The notes: a model not told the origin generated them from the sequence alone. Shown: positions 45,366 to 57,842, counted from the first letter of the stretch. The stretch is 64,000 bases of DNA from Pseudevernia furfuracea (GCA_022315425.1 JAIUPT010000020.1:496001-560000), one strand, 5' to 3'. Numbers and translations are program-made.

Positions 45366-47642
45366 TCATCGCATTGGACCTCCAATATTAGCCCCCATAC
45401 CCTGCTATAAAGATTTTAGAGTCAGCATTCCTTCTTCGAGGCAAACAAATATCAGAGCAATGAGACAGCACTGAGGGGTTTCGGGAGCCTTTTGCTCTCG
45501 GAAAATGTGTCGCGACCTGTAGAGCGGGCCAGAATAGGAAAATTATGCTCACCAGTCGGCCTGCAAGCTGAGGATATTTCTCCTGAACCTCTAATTGTGT
45601 TCTTGTGGCCTCGGCGTATGACAAGGCGTTGACGATCTCGCCTTCTGTTCTTGAAAGCTCTGCGGCTCTCTCGAAGTATTTGAGCGCCTCCGTAACCTTG
45701 CCTTGTTGTAGCAGCAGCTGAGCCATAGTAGCCACAGCGATATCGCAGTCAGGATCGACTACCCTCATATCAGCTGAGACCACCTGGAGCAAGTAGAAGG
45801 GACCTTACTAATGAGTGCTTTCTGGCACAGCTTTTCTGCTTCTTGAAAGTCTTGCTTCCACTGGAACAGAGCGAGTGCTTTGTTGATTAATGGCAGCACA
45901 TTCATGCCAAGGGGCTTCGTCTGCTTCTCCATCTCAACAGCAGTGTCAAACTTCTCAACGGCTTCTTGATACTTTTGCTGGTCCAAGAGTAGCTCGCCGT
46001 AGTAGTTGTAGACGTCAGGCACTTTGTCAAAATTCTTAATGCACCGTCTGAACGTCGCCATCGAGGAAGCAATTGAGCCCATTTTGTACTGAGTCACTCC
46101 AAGTTGGATGTGAGAGAAGATGAAGTCCCGGTCCAAGTCAATCGATTTTTGGTAATCCTTGGCTGCATCCGCGAATTCGCTAAGGATGAAATGGAGTTGA
46201 GCTCGATGATAATAGATGTCAGGGTCCTCTTTCTGTTGCTCCATTGCTTGCTCAAAGTCACTCGCAGCAGCTTCTCGGTTTCCTGCTGCAGTCAGTAGGT
46301 TGATCTCAGCTTGTAGGCTTGTCGGTGCTTGGACTCACCAAGCTCGAGATGCATGCTCGCCCTCTTGATATAGCTCTGGGTCAGAGTCGGCTGGAGCTCC
46401 ACACTCCTTGTTAGATCCTCGAGTGCATCTTCACTCTCGCCTCGTAAATATCTGAAAGTCCCACGCATGTTGTAGGCAAATGCCTCATGTTCTTCAAGAT
46501 CGCCAAGCTCAAGAGCTTTGTCAAAAGCCGCGGATGCCGCCTCATAGCCTTCGCCAGTCTTCTTGTCCAGAGCCATCAGCCCAGCTCTCAGTCGGCCCTT
46601 GCCACTCTCGTCATTCAGTTCCGCAGTCTCTTCTAGACCTTGTGGTGGTGGCCGTGGTCTGAAGCTCTGTAGGTAGTTTGTGACAAACGTCGCGCTCTGT
46701 AACTTTTTTCCCTTTCCGTCGAGGATTACCTTGCCCTTGGCTTCGGCTACTTTTTTCAGCAATCGCTCCACGCTTTGCGCGCTCTGGTCGTTCTTAAATC
46801 CATCAATTATGCAACTCGCCGTGTAGTCCAGGAGAGCTTCGCTGTACTTCTCGAGGTGCTCGTATGCATTTGCCCTCCTGTTCAGTGCCTTCACGTATTC
46901 ATTATCCAGATTGATCGCAGCTGTAGTATCTTCGACAACCCTTTCCCAGCTTCCAAGCGCATTGTAGCAAGCGGCTCGGTTCGAATAGAATATTGGGTCT
47001 GGCTTGCACAGAACGGCCTTCCCGTACAGCTCGATCGCTTCATTATAGCTCTTGTCGCCATACGCCTTGTTGCCGGCGATTTTCAATTTCGTAGCATACT
47101 CTTTCCGCTCCTGATGGAAGTCAGCTAGGCACGCACAAGTGACTGGAAAGGGCGCATGTTACTTGTTCTGATAAACTATCGACATTGTTTTCATCTATTT
47201 TCGGTATACCCTCTAACGGATCTGACTCGACTGTGGACGGTTTCGCTTGTGCTTGCGAAAAGTTAACATTCTTTGAGGCACCATTTTCAATGAATTCCTA
47301 CTTACACTGCTCTTTAGGCTTTTCCTGTGCTGCTTCAGCTTCTGGCGCGCTCTTTTCTTTCTCCTTTTCTTGCTTTGCTTTCCTCCTTTCCTTTTTACTC
47401 AATCGTTTCTTTTCTTCTGCCACTGCCTCCTTCGACCCTTTTCTCGAATCCGAAAGGTAGTATGCCACGCCCGCCCCAGAGACAATCACGGCAACACCTG
47501 CGATCGTGTATACTACAGCTTTGTTTTCAGATGCCCATATCGATAGACGGTCCCAAACAGGCAGCGATGACGCATCAGAGGAGAGCGAGGGGGTGCCAAG
47601 GTTGATGTTAGACCGAGGTATTGGTACAGCTTCGGAGGACAT
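45366..47642 (-). CDS. TOM70: Mitochondrial import receptor Tom70
   Basis: Six exons, 47642-47306, 47251-47163, 47110-46339, 46282-45809, 45758-45553 and 45404-45366, give 638 aa. One membrane segment (about residues 43-63, VVYTIAGVAVIVSGAGVAYY) anchors the N-terminus, followed by a Lys/Glu-rich linker and then TPR repeats. The first TPRs (AGNKAYGDKSYNEAIELYGKA, YSNRAACYNAL) are the Hsp70/Hsp90 clamp; later ones (DIYYHRAQLHF, YNYYGELLLDQQKY) bind precursors. The final exon can start at 45404 or 45401 because the acceptor reads TAGCAG. The protein ends MGANIGGPMR. Tom70 docks chaperone-bound carrier preproteins on the outer membrane. Confidence 0.94.
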
Positions 47643-48132
47643 GATGCTTCGGGTTGGATGCTAATAAGGAAAGAACGGCCAGGCAATGCTTAGATGCTTG
47701 TCATATAGAGACAAAAGGATTTTAGTACCCTACTCGCAATGCGAGAATAAGAAATGGCTTCGTGGACGATACTTAGAAGCTTGGGCAAGCTGGTCTCGAA
47801 ATTTTGGCGAGAAGAGACAAGACTCCGGCTAGCGCTCGAGATAAATACGTCAACGGCCCACAACTTCACCATTTCGACTTCTGCAATATACACTAACCAC
47901 TGCGCCGTATATCAGGCACAGATTTGAAAGTCGGTTTTGAGGTCCGTCACTATAAGCATCCCGAGCTTCTTGGTCACCCTCGATAATCAACACGCTTCCC
48001 CCGTGGCTCTTTCTCTTCAGAACATGCCATTTCATTGGGAAGGTTCCTTCCACACTTTACCCAAGATAATGGGTGGCATCCCGTCCTCATCATTGCGTTG
48101 TCATACTAAAACATCAATAACGCGCCAAAAGC
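47643..48132. promoter_or_regulatory. Shared divergent promoter, TOM70 / ABZ2
   Basis: These 490 bp separate two divergent ATGs. No specific binding site is recognised with confidence. Confidence 0.55.
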
Positions 48133-49090
48133 ATGGCTAACCCCCCCTCCTCCGTTGATTTCGACATTATATCCACCGTACGTAGCGACGCGAGCCTCCT
48201 CTACAGCCATCAAAACACCTGGGTCAACGCCGCCATCAGTGGTACGTTAGCCAGATCACCGCTTCAATTCTACATGCTTGGCTATCACCGGGACCGCATG
48301 CTGCACGCAGCTGAAGCGTTTGGCTGGGATCCGACCTCACTAGAGGGGCCTCAAGCCTTTAAAAAGCTCCTAGAGATGCTACACGACCACCTTGAACGCG
48401 AGTATAACGACCGGACCTATGCCGCTCCTCTCAAGGTATGACGGAGCTATTACTCGAAAAGTCGGCATTTCTGACACAATATCTTAGCTGCGTATTGCGC
48501 TTTCCGCCGAAGGTACATTCACCATTACATCGGATGGGCCTCATCCTGGGCCTGCCTCCATAGAACAACCATTTGGCTTACCTCAGGACACCGTATCTCA
48601 GCTTTATCCTGAATCCTTATCTTCAGTTGCCGACGGTGCTGCATACCTACGCTGGCGCGTCTTTGTCTCGTTCGACAAGGTCACACCGACTTTATTTACG
48701 AGGCATAAGACTTCAAATCGCGGGGTGTATGACAGAGCTCTAACCGTGAGCCCTGCTCAATCACCGGGTCCCGTACTCAATAACGTTGAGTTGCAGACAG
48801 AGGTTCTCATCGTCAATGACAGCAAGGAAGAGGAAGTTATGGAGGGTTGTAAATTTACTCCGTACTTCAAGCGCGACAACAAGTGGATCACCCCAAAAGC
48901 TAGCTGTGGAGGGAACCTTGGTACCACCAGGCGATGGGCGGTGGATAATGGGCTATGTGAGTTAGGGGTGGTCAAGTTGAGCAGCGTCAAGTGTGGTGAG
49001 ATTATTGTGCTGAGCAATGGTGTGAAAGGATTCCAAGCTGGCATTGTGGAATCTCGAAAGTCATTGTTGGATGATAGTACAAAGCAGTAG
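48133..49090 (+). CDS. ABZ2: Aminodeoxychorismate lyase-like PLP enzyme (class IV)
   Basis: Two exons, 48133-48435 and 48488-49090, give 301 aa. The class IV aminotransferase fold is indicated by the likely PLP lysine in TRHKTSNRGVYDRA (Lys175) and by the late block TPYFKRDNKWITP, GGNLGTTRRWAVDNGL, as in fungal Abz2. The enzyme converts 4-amino-4-deoxychorismate to p-aminobenzoate and pyruvate for folate. The alternative is a branched-chain or D-amino acid aminotransferase of the same class, but the overall length and C-terminus fit Abz2 better. It has no targeting signal. Confidence 0.82.
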
Positions 49091-49414
49091 AGAGATCTGT
49101 ATATATCATTCTGTTGGTTAGGGATGATTCAGGGGCAGTGACCTGAGGCCTGCTGACTGACTAGCAAAATTGTGCCCTGCCATGCGAAAATGCATACTAT
49201 GACTACTCTAAGCAGCGTTAGAGCATAATCCAAGTACTAGTCTTTTATTTTAACTAATCACAGGTATCAGGTCGAATAGATCAACTAGTGACACGAAAAG
49301 TCGTCCCAAACGGAGCGTTAGGCATACAGAAATCCTGCTCTTCGGTGTCGAGGGTACGATACTTTCAGGGGCTCTCTGCAAATCCCACTACTTTCTGGCA
49401 GCATGTCGTTTACC
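49091..49414. other. Convergent intergenic gap
   Basis: 3' flanks of ABZ2 and NOP13. No gene seen. Confidence 0.65.
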
Positions 49415-50629
49415 TTACGTGAACGTGGTCTTCTTCCCCTGACTCTCAACAATCCCTCCAGTCGACCGCGAAGCCGCTGCGAGCGCTGCACCAGGCTTGA
49501 CAGTCCTAGCATCAAACTTCCTCGAAAATCTCTTGTTCGAAGATGCTCGGTCTTTAGCAGGCTGTGCCATCGACCCCGGATCTGGATCCACCACCTTTAT
49601 TCCATCTTTGTTGGCACAACCGTCCTTGCCATAGCGTTTCCTGTATCGCACGTCTTTCCCTTCGGCAAACTCCAACTTCAAGGGCCGCCCATGCAGCTTA
49701 TTGACCCACCACTTCCTCAATTTAGGTTTCTTCTTTGGCTTTGTGTCACCTTCCTCAGCCAAAGCCTCTGCAATCTCTTCGTCTTCGTTTCTACTGTCGG
49801 CTTCCTGCTCAAAATTTACCCATCCTCTCACTGCAGCCTCTCCAGCTTCCAATTCTGCAAATTCGACCCACGCGTACCCCTTACATTTCCCCGTATCCTC
49901 AAACGTTGCGATATGTACATCTAGCATCTCCCCACATCTTGTAAATTGCTCTTGAAGATCCTGCTTTGTAGTCTCAAAGGCCAAATTTCCGACGAAGATA
50001 CGCCTGCTGGGTAGTTTCCCACTGTTCACAATAGCATTTTCGTGCTCTGTAGTCCTCTCTGGCCTCCCCTCAAAGCTCTTCGAGTCCTTGATCAACACCC
50101 TCCTCCCCGTAAGTAGCTTTTCACTGAGTGCCAGCGCCTCTGTCAACGCTTTTTCGGTAGAGAAGTCAATGTAGGCGAATCCTTTATTCTGGGGCTTGAT
50201 CTTCTGCCTTGAACTTGCAACTACACCCTGGCTGGGCGCAGGCAGATGGAGCCTTGTAATCATATCGTCTGATATCTCCGTGTCTTTGGTGAGGAAATTG
50301 CGTAGATCTGCTTTGGTCGCGGTCCAGGGTAGATTGCCAATCCAAATGCCATATTCCGAGCGCTTGGGTGGTGCGGAAGCATCGGCCGGAACATCACCGT
50401 CTGATGCAGGGCCTATTGTCACAGTAATAATCTTGCTCTCTGATTTTAGAGCGGCGGGAGTGGCATTGCCTTTCTTGGCCTTACGAAGAGCTTTCTTGGA
50501 GGGTGGTTCCGGGGCGGTCACATCAACTTCAAGTTCGTCGGCAGTACTTTGTTCCCGCTTTCGCTTTCTAGATGGAGACAGTGGTGGTGTAATGACTGCG
50601 GTGTCAATTACTGTAGAATGACGGCCCAT
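49415..50629 (-). CDS. NOP13: Nucleolar RNA-binding protein Nop13
   Basis: A single exon of 404 aa. The true start is the ATG at 50629; two codons further up there is only GTG. Two RRM domains are visible: the first begins GIWIGNLPWTATKADLRNFL and includes NKGFAYIDF; the second begins RRIFVGNLAFETTKQDLQEQF and includes CKGYAWVEF. The N-terminus is rich in Lys and Ser and the C-terminus is basic, with KPKKKPKLRKWW. Yeast Nop13 is a nucleolar and nucleoplasmic protein associated with pre-ribosomes. Identity is by order of domains and length. Confidence 0.88.
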   Translation of the reverse strand: MGRHSTVIDTAVITPPLSPSRKRKREQSTADELEVDVTAPEPPSKKALRKAKKGNATPAALKSESKIITVTIGPASDGDVPADASAPPKRSEYGIWIGNLPWTATKADLRNFLTKDTEISDDMITRLHLPAPSQGVVASSRQKIKPQNKGFAYIDFSTEKALTEALALSEKLLTGRRVLIKDSKSFEGRPERTTEHENAIVNSGKLPSRRIFVGNLAFETTKQDLQEQFTRCGEMLDVHIATFEDTGKCKGYAWVEFAELEAGEAAVRGWVNFEQEADSRNEDEEIAEALAEEGDTKPKKKPKLRKWWVNKLHGRPLKLEFAEGKDVRYRKRYGKDGCANKDGIKVVDPDPGSMAQPAKDRASSNKRFSRKFDARTVKPGAALAAASRSTGGIVESQGKKTTFT

Positions 50630-50855
50630 TGTCACTCTTAATGGTTTTTTTACTTGAGTTTGGGTGTAGGTAGTTGAGAAAATACTAGAGAAGTGGCCGG
50701 CATAATCTCGGGAACGCGCTTTGACAGTGGCTTTGACAGTGAGTCGCGATGCGAATGCAGATCATTCCACCTTGCTTGCTTAGACCGACTCTTCGGAATA
50801 TTATTCCCCTCCTCGAACCTACACCTACTTGATACGAGAGTGTTAATCATTAATC
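50630..50855. promoter_or_regulatory. Compact divergent promoter, NOP13 / IEC3
   Basis: Only 226 bp separate the two start codons, so the promoters and 5' leaders must overlap or be very short. Confidence 0.55.
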
Positions 50856-52064
50856 ATGTCGTTTCCCACTGTAGACGACCAGGATGCTTCGCCCTTGGCC
50901 AATGAGGAACCCAGCAGGCCGAGTTACAAGTCATACAAGTACGGGGCTCAGTCCAGCTGATTCAGAAGACTCATACTGACTACCTTCGCAGGAAGAAGTT
51001 TCTGAAATTGAGGCATAATTTCAAAGACAAGATGAGAGATAGCAACAGATTTTTCGACGAAGAGCAGCACGCCATGAGACTAGCCCGACGTCTCCAAGAG
51101 CAGAACGAGTACTGCTCACCCCCCAAGGGCATTAAGATTTGCATTGCTAAATCGCATCTCTTGCAGTCAGCTTCTTGACCTCCTTCTCGACGTCAACGAA
51201 TCCACAAAAGTCCTGCCCCATCTCCGCTACGACCTCCGCTCCCCAACCCCAGACGCCTCCGCTGTCCCAGCACTCGAACCCGACCTCTCCCCACACGGCC
51301 CCTCCGAGATCGAAAGCACCCGCGCCGCTCTCGAAGAAGCAAAACAAGAGCTCCACTCTGGTCAGATCACGCCGGCTGCTTTTAAAGCCATGGAAGCGGA
51401 ACTTCATGTTATCTTGAATCGCACGAATTCGCTCTCTAACCTATCGAGAGTCCAACATACGACCCTCAATATCGTCAGTGCAGAAGAAATGCCGAAGGAC
51501 CTACTTCAAGACGCACCAATAGGCTACATGACACCCAACCATGAAGATGAATTCCTTTCTGCACTCGACACCTATCTCGCAAACCTGCCTCCAGAAGCCC
51601 CACTAATGCTCCCTCGTCCCTTCAGGCCCACGGACCGCGAGCGCGAGAAAGATGCGCAGCTACGTAACCCTGTCTCCGTTTACAATTGGCTTCGTGAGCA
51701 CAGACCCAAAGTGTTCCTGCAGGATCCCCGGCCAGAAGAAAAAGAGTCCGCACCCGAGAAAGTATCTAGCGTCTCAGAGTCCGCGGCTCATAAAGCTTCT
51801 CCAAAACCTCCTTTCTCGGGCACTGCAAAGCGGCGATCTGCTGCTGTGCCGAAACAAGAGATAGAGCACGAGCCAGAGATTCTGGATGATGAAGGAAATG
51901 TGATTGGGGGTGCCGGTATTGACCCACCTGCACCAAAAAGTAAAAGGAAGAGGGACGACGATGCATATAGGCCCAAGGGTGGAAGCAGTAAGCCACGGAA
52001 AAGGGGCAAGGGAAGTAGCGGAGCCGTGGTGAGGAAGACGGAGGGTGAGGAGGAGGGTTCTTGA
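50856..52064 (+). CDS. IEC3: Ino80 complex subunit Iec3
   Basis: Three exons, 50856-50938, 50992-51108 and 51167-52064, give 365 aa. The N-terminal block KFLKLRHNFKDKM and the coiled segment RLARRLQEQND before QLLDLLLDVN match the Iec3 family, and VYNWLREHRPKVFLQD is its best-known signature. The C-terminus is Lys/Arg-rich with nuclear-localisation-like KRKRDDD and KPRKRGKG. Iec3 was described in the fission yeast Ino80 remodelling complex. The phase-2 junctions join AA to G and GA to T. Confidence 0.85.
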
Positions 52065-52381
52065 ATAAGTTTGCTCTCTATGTTATACAGGGGTTTGCTG
52101 TGTAAGAGCATTTGATGGAAAATGGGTGAATTGGAGCCGCACGTCAAATTTACGATCAACTGAGACGATAGCCTGTGGGGCTTCTTGCCTGGAGTCGCTC
52201 ATGCCATTCTGTGGACTCAAGTCATAACAAGAAATTCCAATCACGAATATCAGGCCAGGCCAGGCAGTGACAGTAACTCATTTGAGCCATTAAAAGAAAG
52301 CAGATCGGGGTATTGTGCCTTTCAACTTGATCGCTACCAGCTCTACAAGGACGGGAGACACAACATTGGCTGGCTACATTC
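52065..52381. other. Convergent intergenic gap
   Basis: 3' flanks of IEC3 and the Trp-tRNA synthetase. No gene seen. Confidence 0.65.
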
Positions 52382-53924
52382 CTAAGCCTGACCACTGCCC
52401 TGCAGTCGCTCTATCTCCCCATCGATCAAGGTCAGCTCCTTTTGCAAGGCTTTTTTACGCTCTTCTAGCATAGCCACTTGCTCCTTTTCAGGGGGCATAC
52501 TCCTGAAAATCAACTGCCTCGGTCTCATGAATTCTTCTCTAATTTCGGGGGTAACGGCTTTCCGCCGCTCACGAAACGCAGCCACGTAGGTCTGGAGCTC
52601 CTTGGTCGCCGCAGCTTTCATTTCTCCACTCTGCATGAGTCCCTTCTCGTACCGTTCTTTTAAGGACTCTAGTTCCTCGTCTGATTCGAGGAAGAATGTC
52701 AAGTACTGGAATGGCACATCCACCGCTGTCCTACCGCCTATTTGCTCTTGAAGTTCGCGGGTGTCCTGCCCACCAGAGAACGCCTTTCCAACTTTCTTTT
52801 TTATCTGATTGTCGGTATCGCTGAGGTAGATGCTCGATTCTGTATCTGATGCTGACATCTTAGACTCTCTACCACGTAGGGAGGGAAGGAAGACTGTATG
52901 GATTAATGCTGGTTTGACTAGGCCTAGTCGTGGTGCGTTGTCACGGCATTGGCGGAAGTAGGGGTCTTGGTCTATTGCACAGGGAATAAGACAGGGAATC
53001 TTGGAGACTGTTTTAGGGTTCGAGCCAAAGATGAAGGGGAACGAGGTGGCGAAAGATGTAGCTGATTGGGTTGCTGGGAAGGCAAACTCGAGTATATTAT
53101 TGCTGTTAAAATGGTAAGCAGCCGATCGTATGATGGTCTAATAGGCATAATGCCGTGGATATGACGTACGTATCGTTAAAGCCAAATGTCCCTTTGATCT
53201 GATTGTTGGTTGTCTTCTTACCGATCTCAAGTATGTTGTAGGCGAAAGCCGCCCCATGGCCGCCATATATGAAGTCGGTGTCCGCAAATATGAATGTTTT
53301 GGCCGGGTCGAAGCCGATTGCTATTATATCCAACGCATTTTCTAGAGCGAACTTTCGGCAGTCTTTGAGGGAGAGTTTTGGCGAGTGAAGAAATTTCTCA
53401 TCGTCAGTAAGCATGATGATTAGTGGTACATTAAACGCGTCTTGCAGGTACCTACCATTCAAGTAGTTAGCGACCATCTTTTGAGTATATGATGGGGAGT
53501 GTGTGCCCACGAACTTGGTAAACTCGAAAGGCACTGAGTGGCCCACATGCATACTACCGCTGGACGGACCCCTTCCAGTGTAGAGAAAGAATGGAATGCC
53601 TTTTTCGTATTTGTCCAGTATCAGGTTAAGATCCCTGTGACTGAACACCAGACCCCGGCGCAACAGCCTGTGTGGTGGCTTTCCAGTAAGTCTTTCGAAC
53701 CGCTCAAGCATTGACTTATCAATTCTTTGCGACCCGAAATGGTCAATCAGCTTGTCATAGTCTATAGCAACGGCTTTGCCATGTTCGTCAACTCCTCCCG
53801 AGACATCGAACGGAGTGATTATTTGCTCTATGGTTTTTGATTCTTGAGAGGTTTCTGCCAATGAGAGCGCTGTCAGAGCTGGTGGCTGGCCTGGCTCGTC
53901 TGGCACATCTGATATTGTTGCCAT
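52382..53924 (-). CDS. WRS1: Cytosolic tryptophanyl-tRNA synthetase
   Basis: Two exons, 53924-53170 and 53102-52382, give 491 aa. The start is the ATG at 53924; three codons upstream is only TTG. The class I HIGH motif appears as HVGH (126-129) in RGPSSGSMHVGHSVPF, and KMSKS as KMSAS (333-337), the form usual in eukaryotic TrpRS. CLIPCAIDQDPYFR is the substrate-pocket block. It lacks a mitochondrial targeting signal and begins with an acidic stretch, so it is the cytosolic enzyme. The first 50 residues are poorly conserved. Confidence 0.95.
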
Positions 53925-54143
53925 TATGAACAATCGGTCGCAGAGAGAACAGACGGGAATTGTGAGCAGTGTTTGTGGACTGGGAGTCAGACATCGGCAG
54001 GGCCCATCGGCGTTTGCGGACGCCGCTTCCCCGCACTAGCGCCCGCCTTCTTGACGAGTTGACCTAAGGTGATGTAGGTACTCATAGATAGCTCCATCAT
54101 TTGCCATGAAAAAGCCTCCCATCATCAAATAATCATCTAGATC

Positions 54144-54965
54144 ATGGTCAAGTTCTACGAAAGCTCTTTCAACTATGATTACCCCTTTCCAGCCGTGAGC
54201 CTTGCCTACTTTCTTCGCTACCCGAACCCTTACGCAACTCACGTGCTCTCCACCGATGTCATCGACCGTCATTTCGACCCATTGACACAACGACTCAGTA
54301 CTACGCGTTTACATCTCAAAAGATCGCGAATACCTCCCGCGGTGTTCAAGCTGTTACCAAGAGGCATACTGGGTTCAAGTGCGGATGCTGGGCAGAGCTA
54401 CATTCTCGAGAAAAGTGTGATCGATGTCAAGGAAGGATGGATGAAGACAGAGTCGAGAAATCTGGAGTGGACAGGCATATTGAGTGTGATTGAGAGGCAA
54501 GTTTACAGGCGGCCGTCTTTGGGGACCGCCACGCCAGAAACTTCCAAATTAGATTTGGTCGAGACCACGAAAGGCGAGGGAACGGACGTAACGACGACGG
54601 TCACCCTCCTATCACGCTTTGGACAAGAAAGGGTATTGAGGAAGAAAGAAGAAGTTGGCGTAACGAATCCAATACCGGCATCAGACTCGGATGAGGAACC
54701 TCCGCCAAAGAAGGGCTTTTTCTCTTCGTGGTCGACCTCGTCGCTCCAGCGCAGCATCGAGATGATCGGATTGCGGAGGACACGGGAGGCATCAGGAAAA
54801 AGTAACGAAGGCATGAAAGTCGTTCTGGAACGGCTTCGTCGTGGTGGCCTCGGTCGAGTCCTCGAAGGCATGCAGGAAGATCGGCAAAGGGCATTCGGGC
54901 AAGACCCTGGGTCGCCTTTCAAGCGGGCATGGGGACAGGAACGGAATTCGAGTAGCGAGGGCTAG
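54144..54965 (+). CDS. PRELI/MSF1 (Ups-type) mitochondrial lipid-transfer protein
   Basis: A single exon of 273 aa. The PRELI/MSF1 domain covers about the first 170 residues, from MVKFYESSFNYDYPFPAVS, RYPNPYATHVLSTDVIDR and RLSTTRLHLKRSRIP to WTGILSVIERQVY. Ups1-3 proteins shuttle phosphatidic acid or phosphatidylserine between mitochondrial membranes with Mdm35. The C-terminal 100 residues, Ser/Arg-rich with helical stretches, are longer than in yeast Ups proteins. Which Ups class it represents cannot be told by eye. It is divergent from WRS1, with 219 bp between ATGs. Confidence 0.9.
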   Translation: MVKFYESSFNYDYPFPAVSLAYFLRYPNPYATHVLSTDVIDRHFDPLTQRLSTTRLHLKRSRIPPAVFKLLPRGILGSSADAGQSYILEKSVIDVKEGWMKTESRNLEWTGILSVIERQVYRRPSLGTATPETSKLDLVETTKGEGTDVTTTVTLLSRFGQERVLRKKEEVGVTNPIPASDSDEEPPPKKGFFSSWSTSSLQRSIEMIGLRRTREASGKSNEGMKVVLERLRRGGLGRVLEGMQEDRQRAFGQDPGSPFKRAWGQERNSSSEG

Positions 54966-56305
54966 TCTAAGCCGATGAGGCCCGGTACGAGTTTGACTGT
55001 TTGTCAACGAACATAGCGGCGCGGGGAAGCAAGGAGTTGGGGAAATGCTCGGACGTTACTTTCGGTATGTGTCGTTAAACCTGTATTAGCTAGCAACGAT
55101 ATCATATGGGCGTCTCACGAGCTCCGTAAGCACGGGATATGGGATCAGAATCCAGACTCCAAAATCCAACATTGGATAGATGTTTTGTATTAATAGGGAA
55201 GTCATCGGGATTTTGATTTTGATGTGGCCCATTTTTTGATTTTCCGGGTTGGTGGAGCAAAGGAGGCAAAGAAAGCATTTGTTACCGAGGCAGGATTCTT
55301 GAACAAGTTGGTGGTGACCTTCCAGTTCCAACCGAGCTACTTACATCTGGACGTCCGATCAGCCACCAAGCCTCCATAATTACTCGGCTTTGAAGAGGCT
55401 AATAACTCGCTGACTCGCTGACTCGGCTGATGAACGAGATCCCGCTTCTTCCTAACAAACATGCTCACATCGAAGGCAAAAATAACCAATTTCAGTTCGC
55501 CCGTCAGCGCTGAATATGCAGCCAGTAAACGAAGCCAGTCATCTTGGTCCTGTAGCCGCTGTTGGCCGCCCTTGCAAATTTCCAACAAGCTTACGCGCGG
55601 AACATCGCGAACCCTCAATGGGCCGGATCGACGACGTGACCTTAGCTCACAGTAGCTGCATAAAGTACGAAATTTGGCTCCTGACTATGTTACCCTACCT
55701 AATCTAAAGCATCTTGAAATATGCTGCTACCTATGTATGGGCCGCCCTCCCCGTCGGCCTTCCGTTTTCAGCCTCGCTCTTGACGGCTTTCCATGAAGCT
55801 TGGACCCGTTTCCAACGTCGCTACTGTATACGGCATCTGCTAAACCGCAAACACTCCCCATCTATGAATGTTCTTGGATCCACTTTCTTTTCTTGGCGGC
55901 CCTGAAATAGAATTGCATGAGGGGAAATACACCATCATGCCAGCTTTCCACGCACGCGGGATTCGTATGCTTGCACTATCGATTGCAAGCGCTGGATCAT
56001 AGGCATGTCTAGTGTCATGAAGTTGGTTTCAAGTACATGAGTACGGAGTACATAACCTGCAATAAATCCCACACTGCCTGCACGGCCAGTATTTCTTTAG
56101 GTCTTTGTGCATGGTCGTTGATTTCGGCGAGCTACGGTGTATATAATCTCCTTTGCATTAACCCGGTATATTCGGTTTTCGTGAGGCTCCGCGTCACCTG
56201 AGCCTCCAACCCTTCAACAACACCCATACGTTACAATCTTCTTGTTGCTTCCGACTCCGATTGCATTCGTTCTTTTGTCACACGCGTCAACTAGAATTCT
56301 TCAAC
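54966..56305. other. Intergenic, no gene recognised
   Basis: Short open frames only. The right part should hold the promoter of the DUF3455 gene. No clear repeats. Confidence 0.55.
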
Positions 56306-57149
56306 ATGGTGGCTTCTCGTCTTCGGTGCCTCGCATCATCCTTAGCATTCTTCCTTGCTCTAGCCTCGACTATCGAAGCTCGTCCCTCGAAACGCGACAT
56401 CTTGCCAAACATACCTCGAAATTGGCCAAGTGGTGGAAACGGTCTCTCGGGCTACAGTGTACCTCTCTCAGATGGTAAGTAGTGACCGATCCTGTCCGGA
56501 ACCTGAAAACTCAGTCTGCTGCAAGTGAAGCTCGGCAGTTGCTGTGTCTTAAACGAGTCAGTCACCTCAATGTGCTTCACGTATTAATTCAAATCTCCCT
56601 TCAGGCACCCAGTCCCTCCCGGCCCCAAATAGTACCCTCAAATTTATTACCATCGCGCGAGGCACCCAAAACTACACTTGTACCACGACCTCCTCTAGCC
56701 CCGTCCTCGTCGGCGCCAACGCCGTCCTCCTTGATGCTTCCCCGCTCCTTCCCCTACTCCCGCCAGGCGAAGGAACTGCAGTGCTAGACCTCCTTCCCCG
56801 CTATGTCATCGACTTTGATTTCGCCGCGATTGAAGCATCACAGATTCCAAAGCTCGGCATACACTACTTCGACTCAAAGGGGGTTCCAACCTTTGATCTT
56901 GGTAACAACGGGTTGTTGAAGGGAAAGGGCCTTGCAGATATTCCCGCACCGGCGAATGCGAGTGTCGGCTCCTTTGATCAGGGATATGGAGCTGTGGATT
57001 GGAAGACGCTGACCGATGCTGGGGGTAGTGTGGCGTTGAAAGAGGTGTATCGGGTTGAAACTGCTGGAGGAAAGGCACCATCGAGTTGTACTGGGGTGAC
57101 GACGCCGATTTATATTGATTATTCGGCTCTTTATTGGTTTTATGATTGA
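56306..57149 (+). CDS. Secreted DUF3455 protein
   Basis: Two exons, 56306-56474 and 56605-57149, give 237 aa. The N-terminus is a signal peptide (MVASRLRCLASSLAFFLALA...IEA) followed by a Lys-Arg site (PSKRD) that could be Kex2-cut. LKFITIARGTQNYTC, VLVGANAVLLDASPLLPLLP and YRVETAGGKAPSSC match the DUF3455 family, common in ascomycetes and some bacteria. Annotation sometimes calls it malate dehydrogenase, but there is no such fold here. Function unknown. The intron is 130 nt. Confidence 0.88.
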
Positions 57150-57842
57150 TGAGATGCATGGTTTAAGATGTCGGTATGTATAACAGAGCAACTACGCACG
57201 TTCTCTACTGGTGGAGTACAATGCTAAGCATCTCAGTAGGTGCATTTCCGCTTAGGAGAGAAAACCTTCCTTCGAAGCGCGGACGACCTGCATCGGGGTA
57301 ATGTGGCTTGGAAATATTCGGAGTTTTCTGCAGGCACCGCGCTTTGCATTACATTACCTTACTGTATATATTTGGAGAAAAGATACCCGAGGACCATCAT
57401 TTAGTAGATAAGACACTGGACGAATTGAACGAATCTTGCAGCTAGCTTTATCAAGGTCTCTTGTTATTATTGCAATGCCATGTCATCATCTGTCATCAGT
57501 ATTCCGACTTCTAAGATTAAGAAAATGGCCCTGCACCATTGGGCATGCAAACACCTTTCATACGTAGCGCTGTGTGCATTGTTTCTCCCTCCAAACACAC
57601 TCGAGAGACCAGAAGTAGTCTTTTCAGCAAAATACTGTTATATAAGCACATAAGGTAGTGACTGAAAACCATAATTTAGTGCGCGTGTGCTGAGAGCCGA
57701 TCTCGCAGGCGCTAGCGAACAGCCCTACAAAATATTTTCTGCTTCAAATGATTCTCACCGCGGCTCGACTCGAACAATTACCGACACCGTACACAGCAAA
57801 GTTATATTTTGAGTATTTCCACATAGCCTACATCTGTCAATC
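57150..57842. other. Intergenic, ILV5 promoter region
   Basis: No exon supported. I looked for a Gcn4/Cpc1 site (TGACTCA) and a Leu3 site and saw neither with confidence. Confidence 0.55.
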
